DNA from: Membranipora membranacea
Taxonomy: Eukaryota > Bryozoa > Gymnolaemata > Cheilostomatida > Membraniporidae
NCBI GenBank assembly: GCA_914767715.1
Contig: OU612065.1
Span: 32,614,001 to 32,674,000, forward strand
Length of the DNA: 60,000 bases
Reading direction: 5' to 3'
The position numbers and the translations under genes are program-made. This document shows, piece after piece, positions 34,201 to 49,500 of the stretch (the stretch's first letter is position 1; the number at the start of each line of letters is the position of its first letter). The notes under the pieces are model-generated. The model searched no databases. It saw only the letters and a list, made by a program, of their open reading frames with translations, and was not told the origin of the DNA.

Positions 34201-37200
34201 ACGATACGTTTTCCATCTAGGTATATTGCAAGAAATTGACAAAGATCGATAGGTACGGTCCTGGGGAAATTAGCCAATAATTGGGCATAATTCTTTATTA
34301 GCTAAGAAACGCTTGATACTCTGTTTTGAGGTTCGCAATGACGTCCCTATATCTCATATAAAATATGAGCTCCCTGTGACGATGCGTTTTCTATCTAGGT
34401 ATTTTGCAAGAAATCGACAAAAATCGATAGGTACGGTCCTGAGGAAATAAGCCAATAATTTGGCAGAATTCTTTACTAACTAGAAACGTATGAAAATCTG
34501 TTTTGAGGTTCAAAATGAAGTCCCTGTATCTCATCTAAAATAATAGCTCCCTGTGACGATGCGTTTGCTATCTAGGTGTTTTGCAAGAAATTGACAAACA
34601 TCGATAGGTACGGTCCTGGGGAAATTAGCCAATAATTTGGCATAATATCTTTACTAGCTTAGGAACTCTTAAAACTATATATTGAGGTTCGCAATGACGT
34701 CCCTATGTCTCATCTAAAATATTAGCTTCCTGTGACGATGCGTTTTCTATCTAGGTATTTTGCAAGAAATCGGCAAATATCGATAGGTACGGTCCTGGGG
34801 AAATTAGCCAATAACTGGGCATAATTCTTTACTTGCTTAGAAACGCTTGAAACTCTGTTTTGAGGTTCGCAATGACGTTCCTATATCTCATCTAAAATAT
34901 TAACCCCCTGTGACGATGCGTTTTCTTTCTAGGTATTTTGTAAGAAATTGACAAAAATCGATAAGTACGGTCCTGGGCAAATTAACCAATAATTGGGCAT
35001 AATTTTTTACTAGCTTAGAAACGCTTGAAACTCTGTTTTGAGGTTCGCAATGACGTTCCTATGTCTCATCTAAAATATTAACCCCCTGTGACGATGCGTT
35101 TTCTATCTAGGTATTATGCAAGAAATTGACAAAAATTGATAGGTACGGTCCTGGGGAAATTAGCCAATAATTTGGCATAATTCTGTACTAGCTTAGAAAC
35201 GCTTGAAACTCTGTTTTAAGGTTCGCAATGACGTCCCTATATCTCATTTAAAATATGAGCTCCCTGTGACGATGCGTTTTCTATCTAGGTATTTTGCAAG
35301 AAATCGACAAAAATCGATAGGTACGGTCCTGAGGAAATAAGCCAATAATTTGGCAGAATTCTTTACTAACTAGAAACGTATGAAAATCTTTTTTGAGGTT
35401 CAAAATGAAGTCCCTGTATCTCATCTAAAATAATAGCTCCCTGTGACGATGCGTTTGCTATCTAGGTGTTTTGCAAGAAATTGACAAACATCGATAGGTA
35501 CGGTCCTGGGGAAATTAGCCAATAATTTGGCATAATATCTTTACTAGCTTAGGAACTCTTAAAACTATATATTGAGGTTCGCAATGACGTCCCTATGTCT
35601 CATCTAAAATATTAGCTTCCTGTGACGATGCGTTTTCTATCTAGGTGTTTTGCAAGAAATCGACGAAGATCGATAGGTACGGTCCTGGGGAAATTAGCCA
35701 ATAATTGGGCATAACTCTTTATTAGCTAAGAAACGCTTGATACTCTGTTTTGAGGTTCGCAATGACGTACGTCCCTATATCTCATATAAAATATTAGCTC
35801 CCTGTGACGATGCGTTTTCTATCTAGGTGTTTTGCAAGAAATCGACAAAAATCGATAGGTACGGTCCTGGGCAAATTAACTAATAATTGGGCATAATTCT
35901 TTACTAGCTTAGAAACGCTTGAAACTCTGTTTTGAGGTTCGCAATGACGTTCCTATGTCTCATCTAAAATATTAACCCCCTGTGACGATGCGTTTTCTAT
36001 CTAGGTATTATGCAAGAAATTGACAAAAATCGATAGGTACGGTCCTGGGGAAATTAGACAATAATTTGGCATAATTCTGTACTAGCTTAGAAACGCTTGA
36101 AACTCTGTTTTAAGGTTCGCAATGACGTCCCTATATCTCATCTAAAATATGAGCTCCCTGTGACCATGCGTTTTCTATCTAGGTATTTTGCAAGAAATCG
36201 ACAAAAATCGATAAGTACGGTCCTGGGGAAATTAGCCAATAATTGGGCATAATTCTTTGCTGGCTTAGAAACGCTTGAAACTCTTTTTTTGAGATTCGCA
36301 ATGACGTCCCTATATCTCATCTAAAATATGAGCTCCCTGTAAACATGCGTTTTCTATCTAGGTATTTTGCAAGAAATCGACAAAAATCGATAGGTACGGT
36401 CCTGGGGAAATTAGCCAATAATTGGGCAGAATTCTTTACTCGCTAAGAAACGCTTGAAACTCTGTTTTGAGGTTCGCAATGACTTTCCTATATCTCATGT
36501 ATAATATTAGCCCCCTATAACTATGCGTCTTCGATCTAGATAATTTGCAAGAAATCGACAAAAATCGATAGGTACGGTCCTGGGGAAATTTGCCAATAAT
36601 TGGGCAGAATTCTTTACTCGCTAAGAAACGCTTGAAACTCTGTTTTGAGGTTCGCAATGACTTTCCTATATCTCATGTATAATATTAGCCCCCTATAACT
36701 ATGCGTCTTCGATCTAGATAATTTGCAAGAAATCGACAAAAATCGATAGGTACGGTCCTGGGGAAATTTGCCAATAATTTGGCAAAATACCTTACTAGTT
36801 TAGAAACGCTTGAAACTCTGTTTTGAGGTTCGCAATGACGTCCCTATATCTCATTTAAAATATGAGCTCCCTGTGACGATGCGTTTTCTATCTAGGTATT
36901 TTGCAAGAAATCGACAAAAATCGATAGGTACGGTCCTGAGGAAATAAGCCAATAATTTGGCAGAATTCTTTACTAACTAGAAACGTATGAAAATCTTTTT
37001 TGAGGTTCAAAATGAAGTCCCTGTATCTCATCTAAAATAATAGCTCCCTGTGACGATGCGTTTGCTATCTAGGTGTTTTGCAAGAAATTGATAAACATCG
37101 ATAGGTACGGTCCTGGGGAAATTAGCCAATAATTTGGCATAATATCTTTACTAGCTTAGGAACTCTTAAAACTATATATTGAGGTTCGCAATGACGTCCC

Positions 37201-38142
37201 TATGTCTCATCTAAAATATTAGCTTCCTGTGACGATGCGTTTTCTATCTAGGTATTTTGCAAGAAATCGGCAAATATCGATAGGTACGGTCCTGGGAAAA
37301 TTAGCCAATAATTGGGCATAATTCTTTACTTGCTTAGAAACGCTTGAAACTCTGTTTTGAGGTTCGCAATGACGTTCCTATATCTCATCTAAAATATTAA
37401 CCCCCTGTGACAATGCGTTTTCTATCTAGGTATTTTGTAAGAAATTGACAAAAATCGATAAGTACGGTCCTGGGCAAATTAACCAATAATTGGGCATAAT
37501 TTTTTACTAGCTTAGAAACGCTTGAAACTCTGTTTTGAGGTTCGCAATGACGTCCCTATATCTCATCTAAAATATGAGCTCCCTGTGACCATGCGTTTTC
37601 TATCTAGGTATATTGCAAGAGATTGACAAAGATCGATAGGTACGGTCCTGGGGAAATTAGCCAATAATTGGGCATAATTCTTTATTAGCTAAGAAACGCT
37701 TGATACTCTGTTTTGAGGTTCGCAATGATGTACGTCCCTATATCTCGTCTGAAATATTAGCTCCCTGTGACGATACGTTTTCCATCTAGGTATATTGCAA
37801 GAAATTGACAAAGATCGATAGGTACGGTCCTGGGGAAATTAGCCAATAATTGGGCATAATTCTTTATTAGCTAAGAAACGCTTGATACTCTGTTTTGAGG
37901 TTCGCAATGACGTACGTCCCTATATCTCATATAAAATATTAGCTCCCTGTGACGATGCGTTTTCTATCTAGGTGTTTTGCAAGAAATCGACAAAGATCGA
38001 TAGGTACGGTCCTGGGGAAATTAGCCAATAATTGAGCAGAATTCTTAACTCGCTTAGAAACGCTTGAAACTCTGTTTTGAGGTTCGCAATGACGTCCCTA
38101 TATCTTATCTAAAATATTAGCTCCCTGTGACGTTGCGTTTCT

Positions 38143-41100
38143 TATCTAGGTATTTTGCAAGAAATCGGCAAATATCGATAGGTACGGTCCTGGGAAAATT
38201 AGCCAATAATTGGGCATAATTCTTTGCTTGCTTAGAAACGCTTGAAACTCTGTTTTGAGGTTCGCAATGACGTCCCTATATCTCATTTAAAATAATAGCT
38301 CCCTGTGACGATGCGTTTGCTATCTAGGTGTTTTGCAAGAAATTGACAAACATCGATAGGTACGGTCCTGGGGAAATTAGCCAATAATTTGGCATAATAT
38401 CTTTACTAGCTTAGGAACTCTTAAAACTATATATTGAGGTTCGCAATGACGTCCCTATGTCTCATCTAAAATATTAGCTTCCTGTGACGATGCGTTTTCT
38501 ATCTAGGTATTTTGCAAGAAATCGGCAAATATCGATAGGTACGGTCCTGGGAAAATTAGCCAATAATTGGGCATAATTCTTTACTTGCTTAGAAACGCTT
38601 GAAACTCTGTTTTGAGGTTCGCAATGACGTTCCTATATCTCATCTAAAATATTAACCCCCTGTGACAATGCGTTTTCTATCTAGGTATTTTGTAAGAAAT
38701 TGACAAAAATCGATAAGTACGGTCCTGGGCAAATTAACCAATAATTGGGCATAATTTTTTACTAGCTTAGAAACGCTTGAAACTCTGTTTTGAGGTTCGC
38801 AATGACGTTCCTATGTCTCATCTTAAATATTAACCCCCTGTGACGATGCGTTTTCTATCTAGGTATTATGCAAGAAATTGACAAAAATTGATAGGTACGG
38901 TCCTGGGGAAATTAGCCAATAATTTGGCATAATTCTGTACTAGCTTAGAAACGCTTTAAACTCTGTATTAAGGTTCGCAATGACGTCCCTATATCTCATC
39001 TAAAATATGAGCTCCCTGTGACCATGCGTTTTCTATCTAGGTATATTGCAAGAGATTGACAAAGATCGATAGGTACGGTCCTGGGGAAATTAGCCAATAA
39101 TTGGGCATAATTCTTTATTAGCTAAGAAACGCTTGATACTCTGTTTTGAGGTTCGCAATGATGTACGTCCCTATATCTCGTCTGAAATATTAGCTCCCTG
39201 TGACGATACGTTTTCCATCTAGGTATATTGCAAGAAATTGACAAAGATCGATAGGTACGGTCCTGGGGAAATTAGCCAATAATTGGGCATAATTCTTTAT
39301 TAGCTAAGAAACGCTTGATACTCTGTTTTGAGGTTCGCAATGACGTACGTCCCTATATCTCATATAAAATATTAGCTCCCTGTGACGATGCGTTTTCTAT
39401 CTAGGTGTTTTGCAAGAAATCGACAAAGATCGATAGGTACGGTCCTGGGGAAATTAGCCAATAATTGGGCATAACTCTTCATTAGCTAAGAAACGCTTGA
39501 TACTCTGTTTTGAGGTTCGCAATGACGTACGTCCCTATATCTCATCTAAAATATTAACCCCCTGTGACGATGCGTTTTCTATCTAGGTATTATGCAAGAA
39601 ATTGACAAAAATCGACAGGTACGGTCCTGGGGAAATTAGCCAATAATTTGGCATAATTCTGTACTAGCTTAGAAACGCTTGAAACTCTGTTTAAGGTTCG
39701 CAATGACGTCCCTATATCTCATCTAAAATATGAGCTCCCTGTGACCATGCGTTTTCTATCTAGGTATTTTGCAAGAAATCGACAAAAATCGATAGGTACG
39801 GTCCTTGGGAAATTAGCCAATAATTGGGCATAATTCTTTACTAACTAGAAACGCTTGAAAATCTGTTTTGAGGTTCAAAATGAAGTCCCTGTATCTCATC
39901 TAAAATAATAGCTCCCTGTGACGATGCGTTTGCTATCTAGGTGTTTTGCAAGAAATTGACAAACATCGATAGGTACGGTCCTGGGGAAATTAGCCAATAA
40001 TTTGGCATAATATCTTCACTAGCTTAGGAACTCTTAAAACTATATATTGAGGTTCGCAATGACGTCCCTATGTCTCATCTAAAGTATTAGCTTCCTGCGA
40101 CGATGCGTTTTCTATCTAGGTATTTTGCAAGAAATCGGCAAAAATCGATAGGTACGGTCCTGGGGAAATTAGCCAATAATTGGGCATAATTCTTTACTTG
40201 CTTAGAAACGCTTGAAACTCTGTTTTGAGGTTCGCAATGACGTTCCCATATCTCATCTAAAATATTAACCCCCTGTGACGATGCGTTTTCTATCTAGGTA
40301 TTTTGTAAGAAATTGACAAAAATTGATAAATACGGTCCTGGGCAAATTAACCAATAATTGGGCATAATTCTTTACTAGCTTAGAAACGCTTGAAACTCTG
40401 TTTTGAGGTTCGCAATGACGTTCCTATGTCCCTTCTAAAATATTAACCCCCTGTGACGATGCGTTTTCTATCTAGGTATTATGCAAGAAATTGACAAAAA
40501 ATCGATAGGTACGGTCCTGGGGAAATTAGCCAATAATTTGGCATAATTCTGTACTAGCTTAGAAACGCTTGAAACTCTGTTTTAAGGTTCGCAATGACGT
40601 CCCTATATCTCATCTAAAATATGAGCTCCCTGTGACCATGCGTTTTCTATCTAGGTATTTTGCAAGAAATCGACAAAAATCGATAGGTACGGTCCTGGGG
40701 AAATTAGCCAATAATTGGGCATAATTCTTTACTTGCTTAGAAACGCTTGAAACTCTGTTTTGAGGTTCGCAATGACGTTCCCATATCTCATCTAAAATAT
40801 TAACCCCCTGTGACGATGCGTTTTCTATCTAGGTATTTTGTAAGAAATTGACAAAAATTGATAAATACGGTCCTGGGCAAATTAACTAATAATTTGGCAT
40901 AATTCTGTACTAGCTTAGAAACGCTTGAAACTCTGTTTAAGGTTCGCAATGACGTCCCTATATCTCATCTAAAATATGAGCTCCCTGTGACCATGCGTTT
41001 TCTATCTAGGTATTTTGCAAGAAATCGACAAAAATCGATAGGTACGGTCCTTGGGAAGTTAGCCAATAATTGGGCATAATTCTTTACTAACTAGAAACGC

Positions 41101-42078
41101 TTGAAAATCTGTTTTGAGGTTCAAAATGAAGTCCCTGTATCTCATCTAAAATAATAGCTCCCTGTGACCATGCGTTTTCTATCTAGGTATATTGCAAGAA
41201 ATTGACAAAGATCGATAGGTACGGTCCTGGGGAAATTAGCCAATAATTGGGCATAATTCTTTATTAGCTAAGAAACGCTTGATACTCTGTTTTGAGGTTC
41301 GAAATGACGTACGTCCCTATATCTCATATACAATATTAGCTCCCTGTGACGATGCGTTTTCTATCTAGGTGTTTTGCAAGAAATCGACGAAGATCGATAG
41401 GTACGGTCCTGGGGAAATTAGCCAATAATTGGGCATAACTCTTTATTAGCTAAGAAACGCTTGATACTCTGTTTTGAGGTTCGCAATGACGTACGTCCCT
41501 ATATCTCATATAAAATATTAGCTCCCTGTGACGATGCGTTTTCTATCTAGGTGTTTTGCAAGAAATCGACAAAAATCGATAGGTACGGTCCTGGGCAAAT
41601 TAACTAATAATTGGGCATAATTCTTTACTAGCTTAGAAACGCTTGAAACTCTGTTTTGAGGTTCGCAATGACGTTCCTATGTCTCATCTAAAATATTAAC
41701 CCCCTGTGACGATGCGTTTTCTATCTAGGTATTATGCAAGAAATTGAGAAAAATCGATAGGTACGGTCCTGGGGAAATTAGACAATAATTTGGCATAATT
41801 CTGTACTAGCTTAGAAACGCTTGAAACTCTGTTTTAAGGTTCGCAATGACGTCCCTATATCTCATCTAAAATATGAGCTCCCTGTGACCATGCGTTTTCT
41901 ATCTAGGTATTTTGCAAGAAATTGACAAACATCGATAGGTACGGTCCTGGGGAAATTAGCCAATAATTTGGCATAATATCTTTACTAGCTTAGGAACTCT
42001 TAAAACTATATATTGAGGTTCGCAATGACGTCCCTATGTCTCATCTAAAATATTAGCTTCCTGTGACGATGCGTTTTC
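38143..42078 (+). repeat. 3,936-bp higher-order repeat, copy 1
   Basis: Compared with the next copy, several marks lie at a constant 3,936-bp offset: TCTCATTTAAAATAATAGC at 38281 and 42217, the divergent monomer at 38401 and 42337, and two monomers with the 2-bp-short CTCTGTTTAAGG at 39685/43621 and 40931/44867. The length equals 22 monomers with five 4-bp duplications. The rare CTTTAAACTCTGTATTAAGG monomer occurs once per copy. Confidence 0.9.
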
Positions 42079-45000
42079 TATCTAGGTATTTTGCAAGAAA
42101 TCGGCAAATATCGATAGGTACGGTCCTGGGAAAATTAGCCAATAATTGGGCATAATTCTTTACTTGCTTAGAAACGCTTGAAACTCTGTTTTGAGGTTCG
42201 CAATGACGTCCCTATATCTCATTTAAAATAATAGCTCCCTGTGACGATGCGTTTGCTATCTAGGTGTTTTGCAAGAAATTGACAAACATCGATAGGTACG
42301 GTCCTGGGGAAATTAGCCAATAATTTGGCATAATATCTTTACTAGCTTAGGAACTCTTAAAACTATATATTGAGGTTCGCAATGACGTCCCTATGTCTCA
42401 TCTAAAATATTAGCTTCCTGTGACGATGCGTTTTCTATCTAGGTATTTTGCAAGAAATCGGCAAATATCGATAGGTACGGTCCTGGGAAAATTAGCCAAT
42501 AATTGGGCATAATTCTTTACTTGCTTAGAAACGCTTGAAACTCTGTTTTGAGGTTCGCAATGACGTTCCTATATCTCATCTAAAATATTAACCCCCTGTG
42601 ACAATGCGTTTTCTATCTAGGTATTTTGTAAGAAATTGACAAAAATCGATAAGTACGGTCCTGGGCAAATTAACCAATAATTGGGCATAATTTTTTACTA
42701 GCTTAGAAACGCTTGAAACTCTGTTTTGAGGTTCGCAATGACGTTCCTATGTCTCATCTAAAATATTAACCCCCTGTGACGATGCGTTTTCTATCTAGGT
42801 ATTATGCAAGAAATTGACAAAAATTGATAGGTACGGTCCTGGGGAAATTAGCCAATAATTTGGCATAATTCTGTACTAGCTTAGAAACGCTTTAAACTCT
42901 GTATTAAGGTTCGCAATGACGTCCCTATATCTCATCTAAAATATGAGCTCCCTGTGACCATGCGTTTTCTATCTAGGTATATCGCAAGAGATTGACAAAG
43001 ATCGATAGGTACGGTCCTGGGGAAATTAGCCAATAATTGGGCATAATTCTTTATTAGCTAAGAAACGCTTGATACTCTGTTTTGAGGTTCGCAATGATGT
43101 ACGTCCCTATATCTCGTCTGAAATATTAGCTCCCTGTGACGATACGTTTTCCATCTAGGTATATTGCAAGAAATTGACAAAGATCGATAGGTACGGTCCT
43201 GGGGAAATTAGCCAATAATTGGGCATAATTCTTTATTAGCTAAGAAACGCTTGATACTCTGTTTTGAGGTTCGCAATGACGTACGTCCCTATATCTCATA
43301 TAAAATATTAGCTCCCTGTGACGATGCGTTTTCTATCTAGGTGTTTTGCAAGAAATCGACAAAGATCGATAGGTACGGTCCTGGGGAAATTAGCCAATAA
43401 TTGGGCATAACTCTTCATTAGCTAAGAAACGCTTGATACTCTGTTTTGAGGTTCGCAATGACGTACGTCCCTATATCTCATCTAAAATATTAACCCCCTG
43501 TGACGATGCGTTTTCTATCTAGGTATTATGCAAGAAATTGACAAAAATCGACAGGTACGGTCCTGGGGAAATTAGCCAATAATTTGGCATAATTCTGTAC
43601 TAGCTTAGAAACGCTTGAAACTCTGTTTAAGGTTCGCAATGACGTCCCTATATCTCATCTAAAATATGAGCTCCCTGTGACCATGCGTTTTCTATCTAGG
43701 TATTTTGCAAGAAATCGACAAAAATCGATAGGTACGGTCCTTGGGAAATTAGCCAATAATTGGGCATAATTCTTTACTAACTAGAAACGCTTGAAAATCT
43801 GTTTTGAGGTTCAAAATGAAGTCCCTGTATCTCATCTAAAATAATAGCTCCCTGTGACGATGCGTTTGCTATCTAGGTGTTTTGCAAGAAATTGACAAAC
43901 ATCGATAGGTACGGTCCTGGGGAAATTAGCCAATAATTTGGCATAATATCTTCACTAGCTTAGGAACTCTTAAAACTATATATTGAGGTTCGCAATGACG
44001 TCCCTATGTCTCATCTAAAGTATTAGCTTCCTGCGACGATGCGTTTTCTATCTAGGTATTTTGCAAGAAATCGGCAAAAATCGATAGGTACGGTCCTGGG
44101 GAAATTAGCCAATAATTGGGCATAATTCTTTACTTGCTTAGAAACGCTTGAAACTCTGTTTTGAGGTTCGCAATGACGTTCCCATATCTCATCTAAAATA
44201 TTAACCCCCTGTGACGATGCGTTTTCTATCTAGGTATTTTGTAAGAAATTGACAAAAATTGATAAATACGGTCCTGGGCAAATTAACCAATAATTGGGCA
44301 TAATTCTTTACTAGCTTAGAAACGCTTGAAACTCTGTTTTGAGGTTCGCAATGACGTTCCTATGTCCCTTCTAAAATATTAACCCCCTGTGACGATGCGT
44401 TTTCTATCTAGGTATTATGCAAGAAATTGACAAAAAATCGATAGGTACGGTCCTGGGGAAATTAGCCAATAATTTGGCATAATTCTGTACTAGCTTAGAA
44501 ACGCTTGAAACTCTGTTTTAAGGTTCGCAATGACGTCCCTATATCTCATCTAAAATATGAGCTCCCTGTGACCATGCGTTTTCTATCTAGGTATTTTGCA
44601 AGAAATCGACAAAAATCGATAGGTACGGTCCTGGGGAAATTAGCCAATAATTGGGCATAATTCTTTACTTGCTTAGAAACGCTTGAAACTCTGTTTTGAG
44701 GTTCGCAATGACGTTCCCATATCTCATCTAAAATATTAACCCCCTGTGACGATGCGTTTTCTATCTAGGTATTTTGTAAGAAATTGACAAAAATTGATAA
44801 ATACGGTCCTGGGCAAATTAACTAATAATTTGGCATAATTCTGTACTAGCTTAGAAACGCTTGAAACTCTGTTTAAGGTTCGCAATGACGTCCCTATATC
44901 TCATCTAAAATATGAGCTCCCTGTGACCATGCGTTTTCTATCTAGGTATTTTGCAAGAAATCGACAAAAATCGATAGGTACGGTCCTTGGGAAGTTAGCC

Positions 45001-45865
45001 AATAATTGGGCATAATTCTTTACTAACTAGAAACGCTTGAAAATCTGTTTTGAGGTTCAAAATGAAGTCCCTGTATCTCATCTAAAATAATAGCTCCCTG
45101 TGACCATGCGTTTTCTATCTAGGTATATTGCAAGAAATTGACAAAGATCGATAGGTACGGTCCTGGGGAAATTAGCCAATAATTGGGCATAATTCTTTAT
45201 TAGCTAAGAAATGCTTGATACTCTGTTTTGAGGTTCGAAATGACGTACGTCCCTATATCTCATATACAATATTAGCTCCCTGTGACGATGCGTTTTCTAT
45301 CTAGGTGTTTTGCAAGAAATCGACGAAGATCGATAGGTACGGTCCTGGGGAAATTAGCCAATAATTGGGCATAACTCTTTATTAGCTAAGAAACGCTTGA
45401 TACTCTGTTTTGAGGTTCGCAATGACGTACGTCCCTATATCTCATATAAAATATTAGCTCCCTGTGACGATGCGTTTTCTATCTAGGTGTTTTGCAAGAA
45501 ATCGACAAAAATCGATAGGTACGGTCCTGGGCAAATTAACTAATAATTGGGCATAATTCTTTACTAGCTTAGAAACGCTTGAAACTCTGTTTTGAGGTTC
45601 GCAATGACGTTCCTATGTCTCATCTAAAATATTAACCCCCTGTGACGATGCGTTTTCTATCTAGGTATTATGCAAGAAATTGAGAAAAATCGATAGGTAC
45701 GGTCCTGGGGAAATTAGACAATAATTTGGCATAATTCTGTACTAGCTTAGAAACGCTTGAAACTCTGTTTTAAGGTTCGCAATGACGTCCCTATATCTCA
45801 TCTAAAATATGAGCTCCCTGTGACCATGCGTTTTCTATCAAGGTATTTTGCAAGAAATCGACAAA
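42079..45865 (+). repeat. 3,936-bp higher-order repeat, copy 2
   Basis: Nearly identical to copy 1 until about 45865, with occasional private changes (TATCGCAAGAG near 42981, ATGCTTGATAC near 45211). It then leaves the register of copy 1 into about 690 bp that instead resembles the monomers near 36138-36840. Confidence 0.88.
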
Positions 45866-46549
45866 AATCGATAAGTACGGTCCTGGGGAAATTAGCCAAT
45901 AATTGGGCATAATTCTTTGCTGGCTTAGAAACGCTTGAAACTCTTTTTTTGAGATTCGCAATGACGTCCCTATATCTCATCTAAAATATGAGCTCCCTGT
46001 AAACATGCGTTTTCTATCTAGGTATTTTGCAAGAAATCGACAAAAATCGATAGGTACGGTTCTGGGGAAATTAGCCAATAATTGGGCAGAATTCTTTACT
46101 CGCTAAGAAACGCTTGAAACTCTGTTTTGAGGTTCGCAATGACTTTCCTATATCTCATGTATAATATTAGCCCCCTATAACTATGCGTCTTCTATCTAGA
46201 TAATTTGCAAGAAATCGACAAAAATCGATAGGTACGGTCCTGGGGAAATTTGCCAATAATTTGGCAAAATACCTTACTAGTTTAGAAACGCTTGAAACTC
46301 TGTTTTGAGGTTCGCAATGACGTCCCTATATCTCATTTAAAATATGAGCTCCCTGTGACGATGCGTTTTCTATCTAGGTATTTTGCAAGAAATTGACAAA
46401 CATCGATAGGTACGGTCCTGGGGAAATTAGCCAATAATTTGGCATAATATCTTTACTAGCTTAGGAACTCTTAAAACTATATATTGAGGTTCGCAATGAC
46501 GTCCCTATGTCTCATCTAAAATATTAGCTTCCTGTGACGATGCGTTTTC

Positions 46550-49500
46550 TATCTAGGTATTTTGCAAGAAATCGGCAAATATCGATAGGTACGGTCCTGG
46601 GAAAATTAGCCAATAATTGGGCATAATTCTTTACTTGCTTAGAAACGCTTGAAACTCTGTTTTGAGGTTCGCAATGACGTCCCTATATCTCATTTAAAAT
46701 AATAGCTCCCTGTGACGATGCGTTTGCTATCTAGGTGTTTTGCAAGAAATTGACAAACATCGATAGGTACGGTCCTGGGGAAATTAGCCAATAATTTGGC
46801 ATAATATCTTTACTAGCTTAGGAACTCTTAAAACTATATATTGAGGTTCGCAATGACGTCCCTATGTCTCATCTAAAATATTAGCTTCCTGTGACGATGC
46901 GTTTTCTATCTAGGTATTTTGCAAGAAATCGGCAAATATCGATAGGTACGGTCCTGGGAAAATTAGCCAATAATTGGGCATAATTCTTTACTTGCTTAGA
47001 AACGCTTGAAACTCTGTTTTGAGGTTCGCAATGACGTTCCTATATCTCATCTAAAATATTAACCCCCTGTGACAATGCGTTTTCTATCTAGGTATTTTGT
47101 AAGAAATTGACAAAAATCGATAAGTACGGTCCTGGGCAAATTAACCAATAATTGGGCATAATTTTTTACTAGCTTAGAAACGCTTGAAACTCTGTTTTGA
47201 GGTTCGCAATGACGTTCCTATGTCTCATCTAAAATATTAACCCCCTGTGACGATGCGTTTTCTATCTAGGTATTATGCAAGAAATTGACAAAAATTGATA
47301 GGTACGGTCCTGGGGAAATTAGCCAATAATTTGGCATAATTCTGTACTAGCTTAGAAACGCTTTAAACTCTGTATTAAGGTTCGCAATGACGTCCCTATA
47401 TCTCATCTAAAATATGAGCTCCCTGTGACCATGCGTTTTCTATCTAGGTATATTGCAAGAGATTGACAAAGATCGATAGGTACGGTCCTGGGGAAATTAG
47501 CCAATAATTGGGCATAATTCTTTATTAGCTAAGAAACGCTTGATACTCTGTTTTGAGGTTCGCAATGATGTACGTCCCTATATCTCGTCTGAAATATTAG
47601 CTCCCTGTGACGATACGTTTTCCATCTAGGTATATTGCAAGAAATTGACAAAGATCGATAGGTACGGTCCTGGGGAAATTAGCCAATAATTGGGCATAAC
47701 TCTTCATTAGCTAAGAAACGCTTGATACTCTGTTTTGAGGTTCGCAATGACGTACGTCCCTATATCTCATATAAAATATTAGCTCCCTGTGACGATGCGT
47801 TTTCTATCTAGGTGTTTTGCAAGAAATCGACAAAAATCGACAGGTACGGTCCTGGGGAAATTAGCCAATAATTTGGCTTAATTCTGTACTAGCTTAGAAA
47901 CGCTTGAAACTCTGTTTAAGGTTCGCAATGACGTCCCTATATCTCATCTAAAATATGAGCTCCCTGTGACCATGCGTTTTCTATCTAGGTATTTTGCAAG
48001 AAATCGACAAAAATCGATAGGTACGGTCCTTGGGAAATTAGCCAATAATTGGGCATAATTCTTTACTAACTAGAAACGCTTGAAAATCTGTTTTGAGGTT
48101 CAAAATGAAGTCCCTGTATCTCATCTAAAATAATAGCTCCCTGTGACGATGCGTTTGCTATCTAGGTGTTTTGCAAGAAATTGACAAACATCGATAGGTA
48201 CGGTCCTGGGGAAATTAGCCAATAATTTGGCATAATATCTTCACTAGCTTAGGAACTCTTAAAACTATATATTGAGGTTCGCAATGACGTCCCTATGTCT
48301 CATCTAAAGTATTAGCTTCCTGCGACGATGCGTTTTCTATCTAGGTATTTTGTAAGAAATCGGCAAAAATCGATAGGTACGGTCCTGGGGAAATTAGCCA
48401 ATAATTGGGCATAATTCTTTACTTGCTTAGAAACGCTTGAAACTCTGTTTTGAGGTTCGCAATGACGTTCCCATATCTCATCTAAAATATTAACCCCCTG
48501 TGACGATGCGTTTTCTATCTAGGTATTTTGTAAGAAATTGACAAAAATTGATAAATACGGTCCTGGGCAAATTAACCAATAATTGGGCATAATTCTTTAC
48601 TAGCTTAGAAACGCTTGAAACTCTGTTTTGAGGTTCGCAATGACGTTCCTATGTCCCTTCTAAAATATTAACCCCCTGTGACGATGCGTTTTCTATCTAG
48701 GTATTATGCAAGAAATTGACAAAGAATCGATAGGTACGGTCCTGGGGAAATTAGCCAATAATTTGGCATAATTCTGTACTAGCTTAGAAACGCTTGAAAC
48801 TCTGTTTTAAGGTTCGCAATGACGTCCCTATATCTCATCTAAAATATGAGCTCCCTGTGACCATGCGTTTTCTATCTAGGTATTTTGCAAGAAATCGACA
48901 AAAATCGATAGGTACGGTCCTGGGGAAATTAGCCAATAATTGGGCATAATTCTTTACTTGCTTAGAAACGCTTGAAACTCTGTTTTGAGGTTCGCAATGA
49001 CGTTCCCATATCTCATCTAAAATATTAACCCCCTGTGACGATGCGTTTTCTATCTAGGTATTTTGTAAGAAATTGACAAAAATTGATAAATACGGTCCTG
49101 GGCAAATTAACTAATAATTTGGCATAATTCTGTACTAGCTTAGAAACGCTTGAAACTCTGTTTAAGGTTCGCAATGACGTCCCTATATCTCATCTAAAAT
49201 ATGAGCTCCCTGTGACCATGCGTTTTCTATCTAGGTATTTTGCAAGAAATCGACAAAAATCGATAGGTACGGTCCTTGGGAAGTTAGCCAATAATTGGGC
49301 ATAATTCTTTACTAACTAGAAACGCTTGAAAATCTGTTTTGAGGTTCAAAATGAAGTCCCTGTATCTCATCTAAAATAATAGCTCCCTGTGACCATGCGT
49401 TTTCTATCTAGGTATATTGCAAGAAATTGACAAAGATCGATAGGTACGGTCCTGGGGAAATTAGCCAATAATTGGGCATAATTCTTTATTAGCTAAGAAA